DNA of 9,059 bases from Thermoplasmata archaeon (GTDB lineage Archaea; Thermoplasmatota; Thermoplasmata; Lutacidiplasmatales; UBA184): the NCBI GenBank assembly GCA_030044475.1, contig JASHVP010000058.1, positions 1-9,059 of the forward strand, read 5' to 3'. This document shows, piece by piece, positions 1 through 6,030 of this stretch. The notes beneath the pieces are model-generated. The model saw only the letters and a program-made list of their open reading frames with translations. It did not search any database and had not been told where the DNA came from. Within the stretch, counting starts at the first letter, position 1. Each line of letters begins with the position of its first letter. Position numbers and translations under genes: made by a program.

Positions 1-196
1 CAACGACCTCACGCAGAAGCGAATCCGTCGGGGGACCTTCCGCAGCGAACACGAGCTGATCGAGGCGCTGAAGCAGTATGTGGAGACGTACAACGAGGAT
101 CCACGACCGCTCCGGTGGAGGGCGACCGCGGACCAGATCCTCGCCAAAGTCACCTGGAACCGGTTAAACGTAGATCTGGCTGGCGCACGACACTAG
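1..196 (+). mobile_element. Right-hand end of an IS630-like insertion sequence
   Basis: The transposase gene reads toward the right, and no further element-like sequence follows its stop codon. In IS630 elements the terminal inverted repeat commonly overlaps or immediately follows the end of the gene, and the target TA is duplicated. The A/T-richer stretch at about 160-196, ending in CGACACTA, is a reasonable candidate for that inverted repeat, with the TA of the stop codon (194-195) as the target duplication. The left end is not in the window, so the repeat cannot be matched. The exact boundary is inference. Confidence 0.5.
2..196 (+). CDS. IS630-family transposase, C-terminal 64 residues (5' end outside window)
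   Basis: The frame is open from the window edge to TAG at 194-196. It encodes the typical tail of an IS630 (Tc1/mariner-like DDE) transposase: an NDLTQKRIRRGTF segment, then ELIEAL..Y...YNEDPRPLRW and ATADQILAKV. This is the helix-rich end that follows the last catalytic acidic residue in the family. The catalytic DDE residues themselves lie left of the window, so activity cannot be judged. In the family this enzyme cuts and pastes its own element into TA dinucleotides. The segment is visibly richer in A than the DNA that follows, as expected for a mobile element in a GC-rich host. The family call rests on remembered family motifs. The last residues (NRLNVDLAGARH) fall where the terminal inverted repeat is expected, so they may be dictated by the DNA end. 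Confidence 0.85.
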   Translation, partial: NDLTQKRIRRGTFRSEHELIEALKQYVETYNEDPRPLRWRATADQILAKVTWNRLNVDLAGARH

Positions 197-266
197 GCGG
201 GAGCCGGGGCGTGGCCCCTTCGGCGCGATCTCTTCCGGGCCCGCGGAGAGACGGGCGTCCCCTCGG

Positions 267-1118
267 TCACCCGAACCGGTCGAGCCGGCCGAACGCGGGG
301 TCGGAGATCCGGCGATCCTCCGTCGCCGCCATCGAACCGGCGACCGCGCGGCACTCCGGGGTCGCCTCGAACCCCGGGTCCGCGAGGTGGTCGTTCGGGC
401 CGAACTCGACGCCGTGCCGGCCCGAGAGGCGGCTTTCGAGGTAGTACGTCGCCTGCGCTCCGCGGTCGGGCCGAAGTCGCTCCGCCTCGGGGGAGCGGAG
501 CGCCTCGCTCAGGGAGGCGAAGCGACGCGGGGTGGCGGACCAGGAGACGATCCCGACCGCCGGCAGGGGGGCCCCTTCCACGATCGCCGGCACGGGGTAC
601 CAACCCTCCCCCGCCGTTCTCCGCTCGGCGACGTTCGACGTCGGAGCCCCGATCGCCCTCCGCCATCCCGCCACCACCGGGAGATCGGCGCCCAGGTCCG
701 ACCGCAGGAACGCCAGGAGCCGCTCCGCCAGGGAGGCGCCGGGAAGCCGGTCCGAGTACGCCGTGAACGCGGTCCAGAACTCGACCGGCCAGCCGTCGCC
801 CCGGCAGACGCTCCCGGGCCCGACGTCCCGGACCTGCGCACGATCCACCCAGAAGAGGAGGCAACGGATCCCCGGGACCGTGCCCGAGGTTTCCTCCGCG
901 TGGATCCGAAGGTCGGGCGAGCTGAGATTCGACGTGAACCTGCGGTACCGCTCGGACCACGCCCCATAGTAGCGGGCGAGAGGCGGTCCGCCGGGGGTCG
1001 TGAGCGTGACCACCCGGGCCTTCCGGAATCGGCCGAATTCATCGCCCGGTCGGAGCAGCCCGGCCCAGCTCATCCGGGCCCCGTGGGCGACGATCAGCTC
1101 GCCCGTCTCCACGGCCAT
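267..1118 (-). CDS. Protein of unknown function, 283 residues
   Basis: I do not recognise the family. The protein has ordinary soluble composition: no signal peptide, no membrane segment, and a mix of W, Y and F with charged residues. Features that can be seen are an N-terminal GELIVAHGARMSW stretch, a beta-rich RVVTLTTPGG segment, two cysteines (C84 and C105) flanking WVDRAQVRDVGPGSV, and a helical SLAERLLAFLRSDLG segment. The C-terminus is polar. The ATG at 1118 is supported by GAGGGG on the minus strand 7 nt upstream (1126-1131). It follows the SRPBCC gene by 39 nt on the same strand, so the two are probably co-transcribed. Third codon positions are almost all G or C in this frame, which favours it over the overlapping plus-strand frames. 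The gene ends 70 bp from the IS630 stop and shows no sign of truncation, but without homologues this cannot be settled. Confidence 0.7.
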   Translation of the reverse strand: MAVETGELIVAHGARMSWAGLLRPGDEFGRFRKARVVTLTTPGGPPLARYYGAWSERYRRFTSNLSSPDLRIHAEETSGTVPGIRCLLFWVDRAQVRDVGPGSVCRGDGWPVEFWTAFTAYSDRLPGASLAERLLAFLRSDLGADLPVVAGWRRAIGAPTSNVAERRTAGEGWYPVPAIVEGAPLPAVGIVSWSATPRRFASLSEALRSPEAERLRPDRGAQATYYLESRLSGRHGVEFGPNDHLADPGFEATPECRAVAGSMAATEDRRISDPAFGRLDRFG

Positions 1119-1125
1119 GGCGGTG

Positions 1126-1131
1126 CCCCTC
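1126..1131 (-). promoter_or_regulatory. Shine-Dalgarno-like site for the 283-residue protein
   Basis: The minus strand reads GAGGGG, then 7 nt, then ATG. It lies in the 39-nt gap after the SRPBCC stop codon and supports both the chosen start and translation from a shared transcript. Confidence 0.5.
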
Positions 1132-1157
1132 GGCGCGACGACCCGTCCGGTCGGCCG

Positions 1158-1607
1158 TCAGCCGTCGTGCGGGGACCTCAGGTCCCGCCCGGTCTCGAGC
1201 AACGACTTCAGGTTCATGGCGAAGTACGTCCAGCCCCACTCGGCCCCGCCGTAGAGGTCCGTCCACTCCTCGACCTTCGGAAACCCCTCGTGGTCGAGGC
1301 GCAGGATCGATCCGTCGCCCTCGGGGTCGACCGACAGCTTGAACACGGTCCCCTCAAGCGACACTCCGGGCCAGCTCCACGCGAGCGCGATGTGGCGCCC
1401 GGGCTCGAAGGCGACGACCGTACCCGTATGGGTCGGACCCCCGGTCCATCCGAGTCGGTACGCGCCGCCCGTCCGGGGGTCGAGCTCCGCGACGTCCGCG
1501 AGCCAGCGCACCAGCCATTTCGCGTCGGTGATCGCCTCGAACGTCCGGGCCGGAGGGGTTCGAATGAAGTACTGGTGACTCACGGTGCGGGTCGATGGGG
1601 CGGTCAT
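1158..1607 (-). CDS. SRPBCC / AHSA1-like domain protein
   Basis: A 149-residue single-domain protein of the START/Bet v1-like (SRPBCC) superfamily, AHSA1 branch. These proteins form a helix-grip fold with a hydrophobic ligand cavity and are usually cytosolic; the ligand here is unknown. Visible family features in order: an N-terminal strand followed by PPARTFEAITDAKWLVRW (about 18-35), a GGAYRL strand (47-52), G-TVVAFEPGRHIALAW (62-77), the LEGTVFKLSV and ILRLDHEGF strands (84-109), and the C-terminal amphipathic helix starting at GWTYFAMNLKSLLETG (125-140). Length matches the family. The ATG at 1607 has no Shine-Dalgarno sequence; instead a 12-bp palindrome abuts it, with a TTAA element about 37 nt upstream, so a short-leader transcript is likely. 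The 283-residue gene follows 39 nt downstream. Function in hormone or toxin handling has been proposed for relatives but cannot be read from this sequence. Confidence 0.88.
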   Translation of the reverse strand: MTAPSTRTVSHQYFIRTPPARTFEAITDAKWLVRWLADVAELDPRTGGAYRLGWTGGPTHTGTVVAFEPGRHIALAWSWPGVSLEGTVFKLSVDPEGDGSILRLDHEGFPKVEEWTDLYGGAEWGWTYFAMNLKSLLETGRDLRSPHDG

Positions 1608-1619
1608 GGGATCGATCCC
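1608..1619. promoter_or_regulatory. Perfect 12-bp palindrome abutting the SRPBCC start codon
   Basis: GGGATCGATCCC is a perfect palindrome that ends at the base next to the ATG of the SRPBCC gene. Given the TTAA element at 1644-1647, it would overlap the expected transcription start and the very short leader. It could bind a dimeric repressor or fold in the mRNA. Chance is also possible in GC-rich DNA. Confidence 0.3.
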
Positions 1620-1641
1620 CGACCGCCACGCCGTCCGACCG

Positions 1642-1649
1642 TCTTAATC
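1642..1649 (-). promoter_or_regulatory. Candidate archaeal TATA-like element for the SRPBCC gene
   Basis: The minus strand reads GATTAAGA, an isolated A/T island in GC-rich DNA, with TTAA 37-40 nt upstream of the SRPBCC ATG. The usual archaeal TATA-to-start distance would place transcription start about 10 nt before the ATG. The TAA is also the stop codon of the upstream 143-residue gene, so promoter and stop share bases. Confidence 0.4.
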
Positions 1650-2075
1650 CAAGCGGCCGGGCGCGCCCCCCGCTCCGGCACCGTTCGCGGTCCGACCCTC
1701 GGAGTCCGAGAGGTGGACCTGGCGCAGCCGCTCCTCGTACCGCGGGTCGCGCCGCCGGTCGTCCGGGAACGGGTCGACCCGCGGGTGCTCGATGCCCCAG
1801 ACGCTCCGGTCGGGGACGGCGCGGTCGTACCCGGAGAACGCTTCGTCCAAGTCCCCCGTCGCCGCGGGGACGGAGGCTACGACCCCGGCCGGGACGGACC
1901 CCGGCCGGGACTCGTCGGTGCGCCGGTCGAGCCACCCGCGTCCTTCCCCGGTCCGGCCGGTTCGGAAGCCGACGACGGCGAGCCACGCCCTCCGGGCGGG
2001 AGAGGCGGCGTTCGGGCCGGGGACCAACTCGCGGAGATGCGCGGGGGCGGTCTCAAATGTCCTCCGCCGACGCAT
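1644..2075 (-). CDS. Protein of unknown function, about 143 residues
   Basis: I do not recognise this protein. The frame has nearly uniform G or C at third codon positions and a natural mix of residues, including WLAVVGFRTG near the N-terminus and LDEAFSGYDRAVPDRSVWGIEHPRVDPF in the second half, which argues that it is real. It is rich in Arg, Asp and Pro, without signal peptide or membrane segment. The C-terminal 20 or so residues (from SEGRTANGAGAGG) look like a disordered tail. The start is uncertain: ATG at 2075 is the most conservative choice, ATG at 2132 and 2261 are in frame, and none has a clear ribosome site. It lies between the propeller gene and the SRPBCC gene on the same strand, with its stop 36 nt before the SRPBCC start. 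The 225 bp between it and the propeller gene (2076-2300) shows no other clear gene or signal. Confidence 0.5.
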   Translation of the reverse strand: MRRRRTFETAPAHLRELVPGPNAASPARRAWLAVVGFRTGRTGEGRGWLDRRTDESRPGSVPAGVVASVPAATGDLDEAFSGYDRAVPDRSVWGIEHPRVDPFPDDRRRDPRYEERLRQVHLSDSEGRTANGAGAGGAPGRLD

Positions 2076-2300
2076 CGCGGCGAACGTGGCCCCCCACGAA
2101 CGCCATCCCGTGCGGGGACGGTCCCGACGCATGCGAGCGTACTTCCGGACCCCGCGGGGGACGGAACTGGCGCGCCGGTTTCCGGAGCGATTCCCGGGTC
2201 CGACCTCGCTCGACGGGTCGCGGGCGGCCCGCACCGGAGGCCCGTCCCCCGGCGACCGCACCGCCGATCCGGCGCCCTCCCCTCGGCGCCGCGCGCCGAC

Positions 2301-4232
2301 TCAGAGGACGACCAGGTACACGTCGTTGCCGAGGTAGTTCGCGACCCACACGTCGTTCGTCGTCGCGTCGTACGCGATTCCGTAGGGGTCGGCGCCGACG
2401 TCCACGGATCCCTCGGTCGTGAGGGTCAGGGAGAGGACGCTGACGTTGTGGTTGCCCGAGTCGGCCGCGAGGACGAATCCGGCGGCGGTGTCGATCGCGA
2501 GCCCGCGGGGGACGGAGCCGACGAACCCCAGCCGCGACGCCGCGACCAAGGGCAGGGAGCGGACCTCCTCGGTGGTCGAACAGGACACGTACACCCAGTG
2601 GTTCGAGCCATCGTAGACGAGGCCCACCGGGTCGAGACAGAGGGTGTACGTCGTCGCGACGGCGTAGGTCGTGGGGGAGAGCCAGGCCACGTGGTCCGAG
2701 CCGAACAGCGTCACCAGGACCGCGCTCCGCTGGGAGTCGTAGGCGACCGAGATCGGGTGGCTTCCCACCGAGGTCTTGTGGAGGACGCTCCCGCCGAGGC
2801 CGACGATCCAGACGTACCCCGTGGAGTAGCTGGTGACGAACAGCTTGGTCCCGTTCGGGTCGTAGACGACGTCCGTCGGGTGGGCCCCCACGGCGATCGT
2901 CCGCGTCACACGGTCGGTGGCGTCCGAGATGAGCGAGACACTGCTCGAACCGTTGTTCGCGACCGCCACGTCATCGTACCGCGAGACGAAGGCGAGCCCC
3001 TCCGGCTCGGTCCCGACCGCGATCTTCGCCGCGACCCGATAGCTCGTGGCGTTGATGACCCAGACCGAATTCGAACCCGAGTTGGAGACGAACAGCTCGT
3101 CCTTCACGGGATCGAAGGCGATGGCGTAGGGTCGGACTCCCGTCAGGACCGACCGGACGACGCGGAACGTCAGGCTGGAGACCGCGGAGAGGTCGTTCGA
3201 CCCCTCGTTCGTCACGTAGACCGTCTTCGAGACCGAGGCGTAGGCCGCTCCCCACGGGCGGGTCCCCACCGTGATCGTGGCCGTGTCGAACCCGGATTCC
3301 GCACTGAGGACGGTGACCGAATCCGAGCCGGAGTCCGCGACGTACACCGCGGCGGTCCCGGCGTCATAGCCCAACGTCTCGGGGGAGGTCCCGGCCACCG
3401 CCGAGTGGAGCACCGTGTCGTTGACGCCGGAGATCTCGCTGACGTTCGCCGAACCGGCGTTCGCGACGTAGACCTCTCCGGTGGCGGGGTCGTACGCGGC
3501 GCCGCTGGGGGTCGTCCCGACGCCGACCGTGGCGACCACGGTGTCGTTCGCGTCCGCGATCACGCTGACGTCGTTCCCTCCGCCGTTCGCCACGAACACC
3601 CGGTCGGTCGCGGGGTCGTAGGCCACGCCCGACGGGCTCGCACCGACCGGGATGTTCGCGACGACCGTGTCGCTCGCGGCGGAGATCACGCTCACGTTGC
3701 TCGAGCCGCCGTTGGCCACGAACAGCTGGCCCGTGCCGGAGTCGTACGCGATCGCGATCGGGAACGAGCCCACCGGTACGCTCGCGACGACGCGGTTCGT
3801 CACGTCCGAGAGGACGCTGACGTTGTGGCTCCCGTAGTTCGTGACGAACACCTGGTGGGTCGAGGGGTCGTAACTCACGGCCGACGGGGCCGTTCCGACC
3901 GGGACGGTCCCCACGAGGGTGTTGTTCGACGCGTTGACGACGCTCGTGGAATTGGAACCGAAGTTCGCGACGAACAGCTCCCCCGTACCGGAGTCGTATG
4001 CGATCCCGAGGGGGGCTTTCCCCACTCCGATGCTCGTGGGCGTCGCCGAGACGGCGCTCGGAGGAACGGAGGCCGTCGGGGACGGCACGGACGGGCCCGG
4101 TGGTTCGTCGGCGACCCCACGCACGGCGGGCGCCGCGCCGGAGGGGAACGCGACGGAGCTCCCCGGCGCCAGCAGCAGCACCACGACGGCGAACGACGCG
4201 ACCGCGAGGGCACCTCCGTAGGATCGGAGCAT
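2301..4232 (-). CDS. Secreted YVTN-family beta-propeller protein, 14 repeats
   Basis: A 643-residue exported protein. Residues 1-28 form a signal peptide: a short basic start, a hydrophobic core AVASFAVVVLLLA, and a probable cut after SVA. Residues 29-70 are a Pro/Ser/Thr/Ala-rich linker. From residue 74 to the end there are 14 repeats with the YVTN beta-propeller pattern (P..aAYDp.t..vfVaN.gS..VsVi...t..v..tvpVG). The repeat-start prolines are at 74, 116, 158, 200, 242, 284, 326, 368, 410, 452, 493, 535, 575 and 616. Fourteen blades fit two seven-bladed propellers. There are 12 N-X-S/T sequons (N94, N100, N103, N137, N179, N229, N263, N271, N394, N427, N460, N596), consistent with a glycosylated surface protein, and only two cysteines in the repeat domain (C532, C551). 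No C-terminal anchor is visible. In archaea such proteins are found at the cell surface; binding partners are unknown. The start is backed by a GGTGA ribosome site and a TATAA element. Confidence 0.92.
   Translation of the reverse strand: MLRSYGGALAVASFAVVVLLLAPGSSVAFPSGAAPAVRGVADEPPGPSVPSPTASVPPSAVSATPTSIGVGKAPLGIAYDSGTGELFVANFGSNSTSVVNASNNTLVGTVPVGTAPSAVSYDPSTHQVFVTNYGSHNVSVLSDVTNRVVASVPVGSFPIAIAYDSGTGQLFVANGGSSNVSVISAASDTVVANIPVGASPSGVAYDPATDRVFVANGGGNDVSVIADANDTVVATVGVGTTPSGAAYDPATGEVYVANAGSANVSEISGVNDTVLHSAVAGTSPETLGYDAGTAAVYVADSGSDSVTVLSAESGFDTATITVGTRPWGAAYASVSKTVYVTNEGSNDLSAVSSLTFRVVRSVLTGVRPYAIAFDPVKDELFVSNSGSNSVWVINATSYRVAAKIAVGTEPEGLAFVSRYDDVAVANNGSSSVSLISDATDRVTRTIAVGAHPTDVVYDPNGTKLFVTSYSTGYVWIVGLGGSVLHKTSVGSHPISVAYDSQRSAVLVTLFGSDHVAWLSPTTYAVATTYTLCLDPVGLVYDGSNHWVYVSCSTTEEVRSLPLVAASRLGFVGSVPRGLAIDTAAGFVLAADSGNHNVSVLSLTLTTEGSVDVGADPYGIAYDATTNDVWVANYLGNDVYLVVL
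2304..4013 (-). repeat. Tandem array of 14 YVTN repeat units (about 126 bp each)
   Basis: The coding DNA for residues 74-643 is a tandem array. The first ten repeat starts are spaced exactly 42 codons apart; later spacings are 41, 42, 40 and 41 codons. Units 1-5 are the most alike, as in AYDSGTGELFVAN, AYDSGTGQLFVAN and AYDPATDRVFVAN. Units 9-13 have drifted most. The array probably grew by unequal crossing-over or internal duplication, with the older units toward the C-terminus (inference). Confidence 0.85.
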
Positions 4233-4240
4233 CGGAGCTC

Positions 4241-4246
4241 ACCCCG
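4241..4246 (-). promoter_or_regulatory. Ribosome binding site of the propeller gene
   Basis: The minus strand reads GGGGTGA shortly before the ATG at 4232. GGTGA matches the archaeal 16S 3' end complement (GGAGGTGATC), with a gap of about 6 nt. It selects this ATG as the start of the signal peptide. Confidence 0.5.
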
Positions 4247-4273
4247 GGGAGGATGCCTCCACGGAATGCGGCC

Positions 4274-4283
4274 TGTTATACGT
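4274..4283 (-). promoter_or_regulatory. TATA-box promoter of the propeller gene
   Basis: The minus strand reads CGTATAACAG, the clearest TATA-like element in the window. It is preceded by GGAA, a purine-rich stretch resembling a TFB recognition element. It lies about 46 nt upstream of the ATG, giving a leader of roughly 20 nt that contains the ribosome site. It lies in the 159-bp gap after the peptidase stop codon, so the propeller gene probably has its own transcript. Confidence 0.5.
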
Positions 4284-4391
4284 TCCGACATCGGCAGAAA
4301 CGGGGGAACGGGCCTTCGAGCTCGCCCGGGGCTCCCCCGGCGGAGGACCACGGAAGGGGCCCCGACGACCGGCGGGTCCCCCGCTTCGGAC

Positions 4392-5927
4392 CTACGCGGA
4401 GAACTTGCGGAAGAAGCTGTCCGGATTCCAGCGCGGCCGCTGCGGGTCGTCGGCGACCTGCAGCAGGAAGCGACCGAGAAGTTCGGTGAACTGCGCCGCG
4501 GCCTCTCGGTCGACCGGCTGGTCGAGGTCGTCCGCCGGGGAATGGTACCGATCCCGGAGGAACGTGTTCACGGCCTCTTCCTCCGGCGACCCGGTCTCGT
4601 ACCCCAGCGACAGCATCAGCGAGGGGACTCCCGACTTCACGAAATTGTACTGGTCGCTCCGGATGAAGAGGACGCGATCCGGCATCGGGTCGGCGTGGAC
4701 CCCCAGTCCCGCCGCGCGGCCGAGCGCCCGGATCTCCGGTCCCAGGGTGGACTCGTCCAACCCCTGGACCTCGAGGGACTTCAGGGGAAACAGCGGCATG
4801 AACATGTCCATGTTCAGGTCGGCCACGATCGACCCCCGGAGGCTGGGGTGCTTCGCGAAGTACGCCGACCCGAGCAGTCCCTTTTCCTCGCCGGTCACGG
4901 CGAGGAACACCAGCGACCGCTTCGGTCGGGCCCCGGCCGCGTGCAACTGGTGAGCGATCTCGATCAAGGTGGCGACGCCCGAGGCGTTGTCCATCGCCCC
5001 ACTGTAGATCCGGTCTCCGTCGATCGGCTCCCCGATCCCGAGGTGATCGAGATGGGCGCTCCCGACGACATACTCGTGACGGAGGGTGGGATCGCTCCCC
5101 GGAAGAACGCCGACGACGTTCGCGCATTGGACCGTCGTCCGTTGGACCTGGACATGCGCCCGAATCCGCCGCGCGAGGGGAAACCGCGGGATGGGATCGG
5201 ACCGTCCGAGGAGATTCAGGATCTCCGCTGCCGTATGGCCACTTCCAGCGAGCAGGAGGTCGAACCGAGCCGGGTTCCACGCCAGCGAGAGGGGCATCGG
5301 CCGTGGCTCGTCCGGCCCATACTCCGCCAGCTCCATCCTCGGCAGGAGGAGACCGGTCGCGACCCGGGGCCACGGGAGATCGGGCACCTTCGGGTTGGAC
5401 AACAGAATCCCCCCGGCGGCCCCGGCCCGTCGCAACGCTCGGTGTCGCTCGGACAGGGATTGGTAGTGGGCCTTGACCGGCCCCGGGAGGTTCGAGGGCC
5501 CGCCGATGAAGAAGACCGCGATCTTCCCGTTCAGGTCGAGCCCCGCGAGATCGCTGTACTCGTATTCCGGAATCTCGAGCGCGTAGCCGACGAACGCCGC
5601 CTCGGCCTCGAGGTCCGGTACGGTCTCCGAGGTGACCGCGATCTGCGCGTCCTCGCGGAGCCGGATCGGCTCGCTGCCCGTCGGCCCGACCAAGCTCAGC
5701 GAGCTCGCGGACTCGTCGAGCTGGGAGACCTGGAAGCCGACCGATTGGAGGAATCCGTCGGTCCCGGCCGGCTCGAGTCCGGCGGCCCGGAACTGCTGAC
5801 CGACGTACTCCGCGGCCCGTCGATACCCGCCGGTTCCGGTACCTCGGCCCTCCATCGAGTCGTCGGCGAGCGCCTGGACGTGCGACCACCAGCTCCGGCC
5901 GCGGGCGGGCCAGTCGGGGCCGGTCAT
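4392..5927 (-). CDS. M28-family zinc metallopeptidase (aminopeptidase-like) with PA-like insert
   Basis: A 511-residue M28 peptidase; the family removes N-terminal residues from peptides with two zinc ions. Residues 1-100 form the first part, and about 105-260 a PA-like insert (FVGYALEIP, DLNGKIAVFFIGG, GAAGGILLSNP). The catalytic core begins near CANVVGVLPGSDP (268). All expected residues are seen: H292 and D294 in SAHLDHLG, D313 in MDNASG, E347-E348 in TGEEKGLLGS, D374 in NMDMF, and H462 in RYHSPADDL. The domain appears complete and active. The ATG at 5927 was chosen because the open frame upstream of it is low-complexity and not family-like. The protein then starts at TGPDWPARGRSWWSHVQ with no signal peptide, unlike many PA-containing relatives, so a cytosolic place is inferred. 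It lies between a membrane-protein gene (103 bp upstream) and the secreted propeller gene. The substrate is unknown. Confidence 0.92.
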   Translation of the reverse strand: MTGPDWPARGRSWWSHVQALADDSMEGRGTGTGGYRRAAEYVGQQFRAAGLEPAGTDGFLQSVGFQVSQLDESASSLSLVGPTGSEPIRLREDAQIAVTSETVPDLEAEAAFVGYALEIPEYEYSDLAGLDLNGKIAVFFIGGPSNLPGPVKAHYQSLSERHRALRRAGAAGGILLSNPKVPDLPWPRVATGLLLPRMELAEYGPDEPRPMPLSLAWNPARFDLLLAGSGHTAAEILNLLGRSDPIPRFPLARRIRAHVQVQRTTVQCANVVGVLPGSDPTLRHEYVVGSAHLDHLGIGEPIDGDRIYSGAMDNASGVATLIEIAHQLHAAGARPKRSLVFLAVTGEEKGLLGSAYFAKHPSLRGSIVADLNMDMFMPLFPLKSLEVQGLDESTLGPEIRALGRAAGLGVHADPMPDRVLFIRSDQYNFVKSGVPSLMLSLGYETGSPEEEAVNTFLRDRYHSPADDLDQPVDREAAAQFTELLGRFLLQVADDPQRPRWNPDSFFRKFSA

Positions 5928-5977
5928 GGAGGACCCCGGGCCGGCGCGGTCGACACGGGGCGGGGTACTCCGCCGGC

Positions 5978-5986
5978 CTCTTAGCG
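5978..5986 (-). promoter_or_regulatory. Weak promoter-like A/T island upstream of the M28 gene
   Basis: The minus strand reads CGCTAAGAG in the 103-bp gap between the zinc-ribbon gene and the peptidase. It is the only A/T island there, but at 51-57 nt from the ATG it is farther than the other candidates, and no ribosome site follows. The two genes could instead share a transcript. Confidence 0.2.
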
Positions 5987-6030
5987 ACACGGGCCGCCCG
6001 TCCCGAACTGGTCCGGCGGACACGCTCCCG

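Noticed and set aside
229..251. Hairpin TCTCT...AGAGA past the end of the 283-residue gene as a terminator
   Set aside because: The stem is 7 bp with a bulge and no T-tract follows on either strand; chance pairing is likely.
532..969. Plus-strand frame of 145 codons inside the 283-residue gene
   Set aside because: It overlaps the minus-strand gene, which has a ribosome site and better third-position G/C. The plus product is Arg/Ser/Pro-rich without recognisable motifs.
387..5984. A 1865-codon plus-strand open frame running opposite five minus-strand genes
   Set aside because: All five minus genes are in the same frame (start codons at 5925, 4230, 2073, 1605 and 1116, each divisible by three), and the plus frame is their exact codon-by-codon antisense. 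It stays open because TTA, CTA and TCA codons are avoided in GC-rich genes. Its product is Arg/Gly/Asp-rich and mirrors the YVTN repeats, so it is a shadow.
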